From positions 9,647,001 through 9,711,000 of the forward strand of contig NZ_JAMZEC010000001.1 of assembly GCF_024172185.1 (NCBI RefSeq): a stretch of 64,000 nucleotides of DNA. Reading direction: 5' to 3'. Every line of letters begins with the position of its first letter. Positions within the stretch are counted from its first letter, which is position 1. Made by a program: the position numbers and the translations under genes. Below, one piece after another: positions 15,712 to 24,027 of this stretch. Under the pieces are notes generated by a model that was given only the letters and a program-made list of their open reading frames with translations, did no database searches and had not been told where the DNA came from. Source of the DNA: Nonomuraea roseoviolacea subsp. carminata (GTDB lineage: Bacteria; Actinomycetota; Actinomycetes; Streptosporangiales; Streptosporangiaceae).

Positions 15712-15737
15712 TTCGCTGAAGTACCGCTCTAGCGAAA
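15712..15737. promoter_or_regulatory. TetR operator copy 3 (MFS operon side)
   Basis: CTGAAGTACCGCTCTAG (15716-15732) matches the operator pattern with mismatches in one arm, centred 28 bp from copy 2. TTCGCT and AGCGAA form an outer dyad. It lies about 50 bp upstream of the MFS start. Confidence 0.55.
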
Positions 15738-15785
15738 ATCGCCAGTGAAACCTCTCATGTCAGCTCTCGTGAAAGGGGGTGGCGT

Positions 15786-17222
15786 ATGGGCAGCCGCACC
15801 GACACCGGTCACACGGCCGCGCTGGTGCTGATCACCGCGGTGGAGCTGGTCGTCTTCCTGGACACCACGGTCGTGAACATCGCCCTGCCGAGCATCGGCG
15901 CCGGTCTGCGTCTGGACGAGGCCGGGCTGGCCTGGGTCACGAACGCGTACCTGCTGGCCCTCGGCGGGTGCATGCTCGTCGGCGGGCGCGCGGCCGACCT
16001 CCTCGGCGCGCGGCGGGTCTTCGGAGCCGGACTGGCGCTGTTCACCGTGGCGTCGGCGGCGGCCGGGTACGCGGGGGAGGCATGGGTGCTCGTGGCGGCG
16101 CGCGCGGTCCAGGGCATCGGCGCCGCCCTGACGGTGCCCGCCCAGCTCGCGCTGCTGACGCGGACGTTCACCGAGCCGGACGCCCGCCGCCGGGCGTTCG
16201 GGGTCTGGGGCGCGATGGGCGCGGCCGGCGCCGCCATCGGCACGGCGACCGGCGGCCTGCTCACCGACGGGCCTGGCTGGCGGTCGATCTTCCTGATCAA
16301 CCTGCCGGTGGGTGTGGTCGCGCTGTCGGCGATCGGCAGGCTGCTGCCCGCCGACCCGCCGCGTCGCGCGGGTTCCGCCAGGCGGCTCGACCTGCCCGGC
16401 GCCGTCCTCGGCACGAGCGGCCTGCTGCTCGCCGGGTACGCGTTCGGCGCGCTCGCCGACCGGGCGGGACGGACGTGGGCCGCGATCCTGCTGGCGGTCG
16501 CGCTGGCGCTGCTGGCCGGCTTCGTCGCCACCGAGGCGCGCAGCGCGGAGCCGCTCATGCCGCTGCGGCTGTTCCGGATCCGCCAGGTCACCGGCTCCGC
16601 GGTCGTCAACGCGCTGGTCGGCGCGGCCCACGTGCCGGCGTTCGCGCTGCTGGCCCTGTATCTGCAAAACACCCAGCACTACAGCCCCACCCGGTCGGGC
16701 CTGGCGGTCCTGCCGGTCGCCGCGGCCGGGCTGGTCGCCTCCCGCACCGCGATCCCGGCCGCCGTCAAGCGCTTCGGCGCCCGAACGTTGCTCGCGGCCG
16801 GCCTCGCGGCGCAGGCCGCCGCGCTGGCCTGGTTCGCGACACTGCCCCCCACCGTGGACTACCTCGGCGACGTGCTGCCCGCCGCGCTGCTCCTCGGCGT
16901 CGGCCTGCCCGCCTCGTTCGTCGGCGTGACAGCGCCCGCCGTCACAGCCGTGGACCAGGCCGACGCCGGGGTGACCGCGGGCATCGTCAACACCGCCCAG
17001 CGCATCGGGTCCGGCCTCGGCGTGACCGCCGTCCTGGTCCTGGCCTCCACCGTCACCGGGACGGCCGGCTACCTGGCCGGGCTGCGGGCCGGCTTCGCCG
17101 CCTCTGCGGCCCTCGCGTTCCTCGGCTGCCTGCTCACCCTCGTCCTGCTGCGCCCCTCCCGCGAGAGCCAGGAGGACGGCGACGGCAGCGCGGCCACCGC
17201 CGCCGATCGGCGGCCGGCGTGA
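15786..17222 (+). CDS. MFS drug-efflux transporter, DHA2 (EmrB/QacA) type
   Basis: 478 residues with about 14 hydrophobic segments, the DHA2 number. Early motif LDTTVVNIALPSIGAGL is the TM1 signature of this group, followed by WVTNAYLLALGGCMLVGGRAADLLGARRVF (motif A region) and WGAMGAAGAAIGTATGGLLTDGPGWRSIFLINLPVG (motif C). It probably exports a toxic or signalling compound by proton antiport. AAAGGGGGTGGCG precedes the ATG. It is first in a unit with the overlapping flavoprotein gene and is under the TetR operator pair. Confidence 0.9.
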   Translation: MGSRTDTGHTAALVLITAVELVVFLDTTVVNIALPSIGAGLRLDEAGLAWVTNAYLLALGGCMLVGGRAADLLGARRVFGAGLALFTVASAAAGYAGEAWVLVAARAVQGIGAALTVPAQLALLTRTFTEPDARRRAFGVWGAMGAAGAAIGTATGGLLTDGPGWRSIFLINLPVGVVALSAIGRLLPADPPRRAGSARRLDLPGAVLGTSGLLLAGYAFGALADRAGRTWAAILLAVALALLAGFVATEARSAEPLMPLRLFRIRQVTGSAVVNALVGAAHVPAFALLALYLQNTQHYSPTRSGLAVLPVAAAGLVASRTAIPAAVKRFGARTLLAAGLAAQAAALAWFATLPPTVDYLGDVLPAALLLGVGLPASFVGVTAPAVTAVDQADAGVTAGIVNTAQRIGSGLGVTAVLVLASTVTGTAGYLAGLRAGFAASAALAFLGCLLTLVLLRPSRESQEDGDGSAATAADRRPA

Positions 17223-18340
17223 CACCCGCCGTCGTCATCATCGGCGCCGGCCCGGCCGGGCTGGCCGCCGGCGCCGCCCTCAGACGGCGCGGGATCGACC
17301 CGGTCATCCTGGAGCAGGGCGACGGGGTGGCCACCTCCTGGCGGCGCCGTCACGAGGAACTGCGACTGAACACCATCCGCTGGCTCTCCGACCTGCCCGG
17401 CCTGCGCATCCCCAGGGCCGCCGGCCGGTGGGTCCGCCGGGACGACTACGTCGCCTACCTCGAACGCTTCGCCCGGCAGGCGCGGCTCCAGGTGAGCTGT
17501 GGGGTGCGCGCCCGGCGGATCGACGCCGTCGTCGGCGGCTGGGAGGTGACCACGGACGCCGGCCCCCACCGCGCCCCGCACGTGATCGTCGCCACCGGCC
17601 ACGACCGCGTCCCCCGGGTGCCCGACTGGCCCGGCCGGGCCGGCTTCCGGCGGCCGATCCGGCACGTCGCCACCCTGCGCCGCGCCGCCGAGCTCGCGGG
17701 CGCGCGGGTTCTGCTCGTCGGCGCCGGCAACTCCGGCGTCGAGATCGCCGGCCACCTCGTGGACGCCGGTGTCGGGCGGCTGTGGATGTCGGTGCGCAGC
17801 CCGCCGACCATCCTGCCCCGGCAGCTCCACGGCGTGCCCCTGCATCCGCTGACCGTCGCGCTGCGCCCGCTGCCCGAACGGGTCCGCGACCGTCTCGCCC
17901 GCGCCGTGGCGGACCATGCGTTCGGTGACCTGAGCGCCTACGGCTTGCCCGCCCCGCGGCAGGGGCCGTTCGAGCGCATGCGCACCAGGGGCGTCACCGT
18001 CGCGGTCGACCAGGGCTTCGTCGGGCATCTCACCGCGGGCCGGCTGAGCGTCGTCACCGTCGTCGACCACCTCGACGGTTCCGACGTCGTGCTGCGGGAC
18101 GGCACCCGGCTGCGGCCCGACATCGTGCTGGCCGCCACCGGCTACGACCCCGGTCTCACCGAACTCGTCGGCCACCTCGGCGTTCTCGACCCCGACGGAC
18201 GTCCGCGCCGTGTCGCGGGCAGCCGCCCGCCCACGGCGGGACTCTGGTTCGCCGGTTACCGGCCGGCGATCGAAGGCACCCTGCGCCGCCATCCGATCGA
18301 GGCCCGGCGGATCGCCCGCGCGATCGCCCGCCGCTCATGA
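17219..18340 (+). CDS. FAD/NAD(P)-dependent flavoprotein monooxygenase-like oxidoreductase
   Basis: 373 residues from GTG 17219, overlapping the MFS stop by 4 bp. The FAD-binding motif VVIIGAGPAGLAAGAALRRRG is at the N-terminus, a second Rossmann motif VLLVGAGNSGVEIAGHL lies mid-protein, and an ATGYDPGL motif near the C-terminus is typical of class-B-like flavin monooxygenases (YUC/FMO relatives). It may modify the compound exported by the adjacent pump, or inactivate it. Confidence 0.82.
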   Translation: MTPAVVIIGAGPAGLAAGAALRRRGIDPVILEQGDGVATSWRRRHEELRLNTIRWLSDLPGLRIPRAAGRWVRRDDYVAYLERFARQARLQVSCGVRARRIDAVVGGWEVTTDAGPHRAPHVIVATGHDRVPRVPDWPGRAGFRRPIRHVATLRRAAELAGARVLLVGAGNSGVEIAGHLVDAGVGRLWMSVRSPPTILPRQLHGVPLHPLTVALRPLPERVRDRLARAVADHAFGDLSAYGLPAPRQGPFERMRTRGVTVAVDQGFVGHLTAGRLSVVTVVDHLDGSDVVLRDGTRLRPDIVLAATGYDPGLTELVGHLGVLDPDGRPRRVAGSRPPTAGLWFAGYRPAIEGTLRRHPIEARRIARAIARRS

Positions 18341-18398
18341 CCGAACCTCCGGGCCTCCGAGTCTTCCCCCTCATCCCTCGATCACGTTGGAGATCACC

Positions 18399-19412
18399 AT
18401 GTCCATCCGCCACGTCACCGCCGTGCCCAGGAGGTCGGCCACCGGCCGGGTCGCCGAGGTGTACGCCCAGTCGACGGCCGACTTCGGGCAGGCCGCGTTC
18501 ATGATGCTGTCCCCGGCGCCGGAGGTGCACGCCGCCGCCTGGGCCGTGCTGCGCGAGTCGGAGCTGGCGGGACTCGCCCCCCGCACCGACAAGGAAGTGG
18601 TGGCCGTGGCCGTGTCACAGGCCAACCGGTGCCGGTTCTGCATCGACGCGCACAGCATCCTCATCCACGCCCTCGGCGAGCACCGCCTGGCCGAGGACCT
18701 GCTCCACGACCGGACCCCGGCCGACGACCACCACGCCGCGCTCGTCACCTGGGCCAAAGCCACGCGCACCCTCGACCGGGCGCGCCTGACGCCGGCCCCG
18801 TTCCGGGCCGAGCTCGCCGCCGAGTACCTCGGCACGGCCCTGGCGACCCACTTCGTCAACCGCATGTTCTCCGCGCTCACCGACGAGCAGCTCCTCCCCG
18901 GCAACCTGCAGCGAGCCCAGCCGGTACGCCGCCTCGGCGCCATGGCCTACACCCGCACCGTTCACCGCGAACTCGCGCGCGGCGCCGCCCTGCCGCTGCT
19001 GGCCGGTGTGCCGCTTGCGCCGGCGCCGGCCTGGGCCGGTGACGCGCCGATGGCGACCGCGTTCGCCGCCCTGCGCGGCGCGGCGGGCGCCGGCGCCGCG
19101 TTCCTGAGCGAGCGGAGCCGGCCGCTGCTCCGGGCCGCGGTCGCCGAGCCGGCCGCCACGGGGTCGCTGCCGCGCGGCCCGTGGCTGACGCAGCGGCTGA
19201 CCCGGTTCCCCGAGGCCGACCGGCCCGCCGCCGGGCTCGCCCTGCTCGCCGCCCTCGCGCCGCACGACGTCACGGAGGCGGAGGTCACCGCGTGGCGCGG
19301 CACGACCGGCGCCACCGACGCCGACCTGGTACGCCTGCTCGCCTTCGGCGCCATGACGGCGGTGGACCGGATCGAGGAGGCGCTCACCAGCGCCACCACC
19401 CCGGCTCGATGA
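18399..19412 (+). CDS. Carboxymuconolactone decarboxylase/AhpD-like protein
   Basis: 337 residues. The AhpD redox motif appears as ANRCRFCIDAHSILIHALG (C-x2-C plus downstream His), near residue 80, within an all-helical core. The C-terminal half is Ala-rich and extends the usual single domain. AhpD-type proteins reduce peroxiredoxins or act in peroxide defence. A TTGGAG ribosome site precedes the ATG. It lies 58 bp after the flavoprotein gene, probably same operon. Confidence 0.78.
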   Translation: MSIRHVTAVPRRSATGRVAEVYAQSTADFGQAAFMMLSPAPEVHAAAWAVLRESELAGLAPRTDKEVVAVAVSQANRCRFCIDAHSILIHALGEHRLAEDLLHDRTPADDHHAALVTWAKATRTLDRARLTPAPFRAELAAEYLGTALATHFVNRMFSALTDEQLLPGNLQRAQPVRRLGAMAYTRTVHRELARGAALPLLAGVPLAPAPAWAGDAPMATAFAALRGAAGAGAAFLSERSRPLLRAAVAEPAATGSLPRGPWLTQRLTRFPEADRPAAGLALLAALAPHDVTEAEVTAWRGTTGATDADLVRLLAFGAMTAVDRIEEALTSATTPAR

Positions 19413-19438
19413 CCGGCGCACCCCAGGAGCTATCCCCC

Positions 19439-19931
19439 ATGACGACGCCCGCCCCCCGCCCGCCGATCAGCGTGACCCCGATCGGGACGGTCCACAACGA
19501 ACGCGCCGACCCGGCGGACACCGACCACTGGGGCGGCCCACTGGGGCGGCGTGGAGAGCACCATCGTGATCGAGGCGCGCCTCGGCGACCGCTGTCTCAC
19601 CGGGCTCGCCGGCTTCTCCCACGTCGAGGTGGTCTTCGCCGTCGACCGCCTCCCCGAACGCGACGACTACCGCCGCTTCCTGCGGCCCCGCGGCCGGGCC
19701 GGCCTCCCCGAGGTCGGCGTGTTCGCCGACCGGGGGCCACGCCGGCCCAACCGGATCGGCTGCACGGTCTGCGAGGTCGTCTCGGCGGAAGGGCGGGAGC
19801 TGCGGGTACGCGGCCTCGACGCCGTCACGGGCACCCCCGTCCTCGACCTCAAGCCCGTCATGCGCCAGTTCCTGCCGGGCTCCGTCCGGCAGCCGGAATG
19901 GGTGGACCGCCTGATGGCCGAGTACTTCTGA
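19439..19931 (+). pseudogene. trmO: tRNA m6t6A37 methyltransferase TrmO (TsaA-like), frameshifted
   Basis: The N-terminus reads ISVTPIGTVHNERADPADTDHWGG in one frame and continues VESTIVIEARLGD...GFSHVEVVF...RPNRIGCTVCEV...LDLKPVM in another. Both halves together are a complete TrmO/VirR-like protein. The break is a perfect 13-bp tandem duplication (19525-19550); removing one copy restores DHWGGVEST and a 159-residue protein. An intact family member methylates t6A37 in tRNA-Thr. The downstream part could restart at GTG 19551 but would lack the SAM-binding N-terminus. Either a genuine recent null allele or an assembly error. Confidence 0.85.
19525..19550 (+). repeat. 13-bp tandem duplication disrupting trmO
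   Basis: CCACTGGGGCGGC occurs twice back to back (19525-19537 and 19538-19550). Thirteen is not a multiple of three, so it shifts the reading frame of trmO exactly at the conserved DHWGG motif. Confidence 0.9.
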
Positions 19932-19934
19932 CCG

Positions 19935-20597
19935 TCAGGAGGTCCGCGGGGTCACCAGCCCGGATTCGTAGGCCAGCACCACGAGCTGGGCGCGGTCACG
20001 GGCACGGAGCTTGGCCATGGCCCGGTTGACATGGGTCTTCGCGGTCATGGAGCTGATCGTCATGCGGGCGGCGATCTCGTCGTTGGACAGGCCCTTCGCC
20101 ACCAGGGCGACGGCCTCGCGCTCGCGGCCGGTCAGCTCCTCCAGCGCGGCTCGGGCGTCGGCGTGCGGCGGCTCGGTGACGTACCGGTGGATCAGCCGGC
20201 GGGTGATCGACGGCGCGAGCAGGGCGTCGCCCCGCGCGGCGACGCGGACGGCGTGCAGGAAGTCCTCCGGCACGATGTCCTTGACCAGGAATCCGGCCGC
20301 GCCGGCGCGCAGGGCGTTGTAGACGTATGTGTCCAGGCCGTAGTTGGTGAGGATGACGACGTGCACCCCGGACAGGGCCGGATCGGCGGCGATGCGCCGG
20401 GTCGCCTCGATCCCGTCGACGACCGGCATCTGGACGTCGACGAGCGCGACGTCGGGCCGGTGCTTCCTGACCAGGGCCAGGCCCTCCTCCCCGTCGGCGG
20501 CCTCGGCCACCACCTCGATGTCGTCCTCCAGGTCGAGCAGGACGCGGAACCCGCTGCGGATGAGCGGCTGGTCGTCCACGAGGAGAACCCGGATCAC
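19935..20597 (-). CDS. NarL/FixJ-type response regulator
   Basis: 220 residues. The receiver domain has VDDQPLIRSG, phospho-acceptor Asp in DVALVDVQMPVVDG near residue 54, T/S in VVILTNYG and Lys in FLVKDIVPEDF. The LuxR HTH is at about 145-210 (LTGREREAVALVAKGLSNDEIAARMTISSMTAKTHVNRAMAKL). It overlaps the kinase gene by 4 bp and is its cognate partner. Target genes are unknown; the divergent DUF6223 gene beyond the kinase is a candidate. Confidence 0.92.
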   Translation of the reverse strand: MIRVLLVDDQPLIRSGFRVLLDLEDDIEVVAEAADGEEGLALVRKHRPDVALVDVQMPVVDGIEATRRIAADPALSGVHVVILTNYGLDTYVYNALRAGAAGFLVKDIVPEDFLHAVRVAARGDALLAPSITRRLIHRYVTEPPHADARAALEELTGREREAVALVAKGLSNDEIAARMTISSMTAKTHVNRAMAKLRARDRAQLVVLAYESGLVTPRTS

Positions 20598-21721
20598 GAC
20601 GGGCCGTCCACGGGGAGTTCGGCGTGGACGGTGAACCCGCCCTCCTCGCGCGGCGCCGCCCGCAGGCGACCGCCCAGCGCCGTGACCCGTTCGCGCATCC
20701 CGAGCAGCCCGACGCCGGGGACCGGGGCCGTGTCCGGCGTGGCCCCGCCGTCGTCGTCGATCCGTACCGCGAGGGCGTCGGGACGGTAGTCGATCCGGAC
20801 CGACGCCGTCGCCGCGGCGGCGTGACGGGCGACGTTGGTCAGGGACTCCTGGACGATGCGGTACGCGGTCCTGTCCACCGCGGCCGGCACGTCCTGGCGT
20901 CGTCCCCGCACCGTCAGCGTGGCGTCGAGGCCGGCCGCCCGAGCCCGCTCCACCAGGTCAGGGACCTGGTCGAGCCCGCGGGGCGGGGGCGTGTCGTCGT
21001 CGCGCAGCGCCTCCAGGGTCGCCCGCAGCTCCCGGGTCGCCTCACGTCCGGCCTCCTGGATCGCCAGCAGGGACTCGGGCACCCGCTCGCCCCGTTTGCG
21101 GGCCACGTGGACGGCGACCTCGGCCTGCACCTTGATGATCGAGATCTGGTGGGTGAGCGAGTCGTGCAGCTCACGCGCGATGCGCAGCCGCTCCTCGTCG
21201 GCGCGGCGCCGCGCGGTCTCCTCCCGGGTGCGCTCCGCCTCCGCCGCCCGCCGCTCGGCCTGCCGCAGCGCCTCTCCCGCGGCGCCGGCCGCGACCAGCC
21301 AGGCCAGCTCCAGGGCGCCGCGCGCCCGGGCGAACGCCTCGCCCGTGTCGTGCAGGCCCGAGGCCAGGGCAGCGACCGGCAGCAGGGCCAGCATGACCAG
21401 GCTGGCCGCCACCGTGACGGCGCGGTGCCCTGCCCGCACGGCGGCGTACACCGCGAACAGGTACGCGACGGCGGGCACGTCGAAACCGGCCGCCTGGTAG
21501 CCCACCGCGCACAGCCCGGTGACGGCCAGGACGACGACCGGGGCCCGGCGGCGCGCGGCCAGCGCCAGGCCGCCGGCCGTCAGCAGCGCGTAGCCGAGCA
21601 CGTCGGCGTTCGCGGCGGAGCGCTGCCCGGACAGTCCGGTGACCAGGAGCGCCGCCGCCACGCCGGCGGCGATCGCCCAGTCGACGACACCCGCCGGGAG
21701 ACCGGACCGCGCTGTGCTCAT
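20594..21721 (-). CDS. NarL-system sensor histidine kinase (HisKA_3 type)
   Basis: 375 residues from the ATG at 21719-21721. Four to five hydrophobic segments occupy the N-terminal 150 residues with no large extracellular domain, then a coiled linker (ERRAAEAERTREETARRRADEERLRI). The dimerisation/phosphorylation motif is ARELHDSLTHQISIIKVQAEVA, and the HATPase region shows LTNVARHAAAATASV and GVGLLGMRERV. It likely senses a membrane-associated signal, like the many intramembrane-sensing kinases of actinomycetes. Confidence 0.9.
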   Translation of the reverse strand: MSTARSGLPAGVVDWAIAAGVAAALLVTGLSGQRSAANADVLGYALLTAGGLALAARRRAPVVVLAVTGLCAVGYQAAGFDVPAVAYLFAVYAAVRAGHRAVTVAASLVMLALLPVAALASGLHDTGEAFARARGALELAWLVAAGAAGEALRQAERRAAEAERTREETARRRADEERLRIARELHDSLTHQISIIKVQAEVAVHVARKRGERVPESLLAIQEAGREATRELRATLEALRDDDTPPPRGLDQVPDLVERARAAGLDATLTVRGRRQDVPAAVDRTAYRIVQESLTNVARHAAAATASVRIDYRPDALAVRIDDDGGATPDTAPVPGVGLLGMRERVTALGGRLRAAPREEGGFTVHAELPVDGPS

Positions 21722-21953
21722 GCGCGGCACCCTAGCCGGACCCTCCCCGCGGGCGACTCCTCCCCTCGGATGACCGGCGTCTACCGCGCCTGCGGTACCT
21801 GCGCGGTTCCTGCGGCGTCCACGGCAGACGGCTACGGCATCGGCGGCAGCGCGCATCCCCCACGCCCGGCGGACGACCGGGGCGGGCGCGGCGGACAGGA
21901 TCGGACGACAGCCCGTCATCGAGGACACCTCACCGGAGGAGAAGGAGCACCTC

Positions 21954-22391
21954 ATGCCCGTCCGTCGCCTGCCCGCCACCGCCGCGGCCGCCCTGCTCGG
22001 AGCCGTCTGGCTCGCCACCCCGGCGGCCGCGCACGCCCTGGTCCAGCCGGACCCCGTCAGCGCCTACACCATGACCGCCGGGCGGCTCTGGTCCCTGGTG
22101 GGCATGGCCCTGGGGCTGGCCGGTCTGGTCGCCGGCGGGCTGGCCCTGGCCCGCTCCGCCGGCCGGATCGGCGCCGGCCCCCGGAGGAGGGGGGCGATCG
22201 CGGCCCTGGCGGCGGGGACGGCCGGCGCGGTCATCGGCGGGCTGGTCGTGGCCGCCGCCAAGGGTGGTCCGGGCACCGGCTACGGCATCGTCGGCGGCTT
22301 CCTGGCCATCGGGGTGGGGCTGATCGCCATGGTCCTCGCCGGGCTGGCTCTCGACCGCCTCCGGCGCGCCGCGGACACGCGGCCCAGGTAG
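21954..22391 (+). CDS. DUF6223-type small membrane protein
   Basis: 145 residues: a signal-like first helix (AAALLGAVWLATPAAAHALV), then three more hydrophobic segments with AGRLWSLVGMALGLAGLVAGGLALARSAGRIG and GGPGTGYGIVGGFLAIGVGLIAMVLAGLAL. I recall this pattern as DUF6223 of Streptosporangiaceae; function unknown. A strong GGAGGAGAAGGAG ribosome site precedes the ATG. It is divergent from the two-component genes with 232 bp between, where I see no clear dyad. Confidence 0.68.
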   Translation: MPVRRLPATAAAALLGAVWLATPAAAHALVQPDPVSAYTMTAGRLWSLVGMALGLAGLVAGGLALARSAGRIGAGPRRRGAIAALAAGTAGAVIGGLVVAAAKGGPGTGYGIVGGFLAIGVGLIAMVLAGLALDRLRRAADTRPR

Positions 22392-22520
22392 CGGCCTCCT
22401 CGTCCACCGCCGGCCGGTCTCCGCGCCGGGCGTCCGGCCGAGGGCGGTCGGCGCCGCGATCACCGTGTACGCGCCGAGCACGGTCGGCCACCGGATCCCC
22501 GGTCAGCCCGGGGGGACGGC

Positions 22521-22880
22521 TCAGTCGTCGTGGCGGGGAATGCCGGACACCTCGTGATCGGCGTGGGAAAGGGCCTCCGCGATGAGCGCCCGCACGTGCG
22601 CGTCCCGGGCGCGGTAGAGGACGCGGCGGCCCTGCCTGCGGGTGCGCACCAGACCGGCCAGCCGGAGCTTGGCCAGGTGCTGGGAGACGGAGGGCCTGGC
22701 CACGCCGATCGTCTCGGCCAGGGAGCCGACGTCGTACTCGGCGGACGACAGCACCCACATCAGGCGGAGCCGGGTGGCGTCGCTCAGCATGCGGAACGCC
22801 TCGACGGCCGCGTCCACCTGGGCGGAAGTGGGTTGCTCCTGCGGCTGACTCGCACCTGAGTCGTTGTCGCGTGCGTACAT
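22521..22880 (-). CDS. ArsR/SmtB-family metal-sensing repressor (CzrA/NmtR type)
   Basis: 119 residues with the winged HTH AETIGVARPSVSQHLAKLRLAGLVRTRRQGRRVLYRA. The C-terminal helix has DAHVRALIAEALSHADH, giving the D-x-H-x10-H-x2-H spacing of the alpha-5 site that binds Zn, Co or Ni in CzrA and NmtR. The first-helix arsenic/cadmium cysteines are absent. It is divergent from a CDF exporter 49 bp away, so metal probably releases it from that promoter. A TATATG element on its own strand at about 22887-22892 may be its -10. Confidence 0.88.
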   Translation of the reverse strand: MYARDNDSGASQPQEQPTSAQVDAAVEAFRMLSDATRLRLMWVLSSAEYDVGSLAETIGVARPSVSQHLAKLRLAGLVRTRRQGRRVLYRARDAHVRALIAEALSHADHEVSGIPRHDD

Positions 22881-22929
22881 GACTACATATACTCGCCGGT
22901 GAGGTTGCCGCCCGCAAGCGAGGGATGCG

Positions 22930-24027
22930 ATGTCCGATCATCACGACCACCGCCCTTTGCCGCCCGACCAGCACGGCCACGGGCACGGACATGGCCACGG
23001 GCACGGGCATGACCACGGGCACGGGCACGGGCGTCGCGGGGGCGGGTTCGGGCGGCTGGTCCGGCAGGCCGGGCACGCGTTCACCCCGCACAGCCACGAC
23101 AGCGCGGACAAGAGCGACGAGGCCCTGGAGTCGAGCTCGCGCGGCATGCGCGTGCTGGCCGTCTCCTTCGCCGCACTCATGGTCACGGCCACGGCCCAGG
23201 CGGTGATCGTGGCGTTCTCCGGCTCGGTCGCGCTGCTGGGCGACACGCTGCACAACGTCGCCGACGCCCTGACCGCCGTCCCGCTCGCGATCGCCTTCTC
23301 CCTCGGGCGGCGGGCGGCCACGCGCCGCTTCACCTACGGGTACGGCCGGGCCGAGGACCTCGCCGGGATCGCCATCGTCGTCGTGATCGCCGCCTCGGCC
23401 GGGCTGGCCGGCTACGAGGCCGTCAGGCGGCTGATCGAGCCGCAGGACGTGCGGGCGCTCTGGTGGGTGGCCGCCGCCGGCGTGGTCGGGTTCCTCGGCA
23501 ACGAGGGGGTGGCCCGCTACCGGATCAGGGTCGGCCGGGAGATCGGCTCGGCGGCACTGGTCGCGGACGGGCTGCACGCCAGGACCGACGGGTTCACCTC
23601 GCTCGCCGTCCTGCTGGGGGCCGGCGGCGCGGCGCTCGGTCTTCCGCTCGCGGACCCGGTCGTCGGCCTGCTCATCACCGCCGCCATCTGCTTCGTGCTG
23701 CGCGACGCGGGCCGGGAGATCTACCACCGGCTCATGGACGCCGTGGACCCGCGGCTGGTCGACCAGGCCGAGCGGATCCTCGCCGGCACGGGCGGCGTGC
23801 TGCGGGTGGGGTCGGTACGGCTGCGCTGGGTCGGCCACGCCCTGCACGCCGAGGTGGACATCATCGTGAGCCACGAGCTGTCGCTGGTCGAGGCGCACGC
23901 CGTCGCCGTCGAGGCGGAGCACCGGCTCATTCACGACCTGCCACGCCTGCGCGCGGCCACCGTGCACGCCGACCCGGACGGGCCCCACGACGTCGACCAC
24001 CACGCCCTGCTGACGAGCCACCGCTGA
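22930..24027 (+). CDS. Cation diffusion facilitator (Zn/Co efflux, CzcD-like)
   Basis: 365 residues. An exceptionally His-rich N-terminal arm (HGHGHGHGHGHDHGHGHG within residues 15-35) precedes six membrane helices. The metal sites are GDTLHNVADALTAVP in TM2 and ADGLHARTDGFTSL in TM5, each with the H/D pair of CDF transporters. A cytoplasmic metallochaperone-like C-terminal domain follows (RWVGHALHAEVDIIV). It exports Zn2+ or a similar divalent ion in exchange for protons. Controlled by the divergent ArsR. The 3' end overlaps the convergent MFS gene by 101 bp. Confidence 0.92.
   Translation: MSDHHDHRPLPPDQHGHGHGHGHGHGHDHGHGHGRRGGGFGRLVRQAGHAFTPHSHDSADKSDEALESSSRGMRVLAVSFAALMVTATAQAVIVAFSGSVALLGDTLHNVADALTAVPLAIAFSLGRRAATRRFTYGYGRAEDLAGIAIVVVIAASAGLAGYEAVRRLIEPQDVRALWWVAAAGVVGFLGNEGVARYRIRVGREIGSAALVADGLHARTDGFTSLAVLLGAGGAALGLPLADPVVGLLITAAICFVLRDAGREIYHRLMDAVDPRLVDQAERILAGTGGVLRVGSVRLRWVGHALHAEVDIIVSHELSLVEAHAVAVEAEHRLIHDLPRLRAATVHADPDGPHDVDHHALLTSHR

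Noticed and set aside
22392..22520. Possible coding remnant (VLGAYTVIAAPTALGRTPGA on the minus strand)
   Set aside because: Short, no family match, no start context; cannot be distinguished from chance.
22938..23035. CACGGGCACGG-type repeats as a possible CRISPR or satellite
   Set aside because: They encode the His/Gly arm of the CDF exporter and are not spaced repeats.
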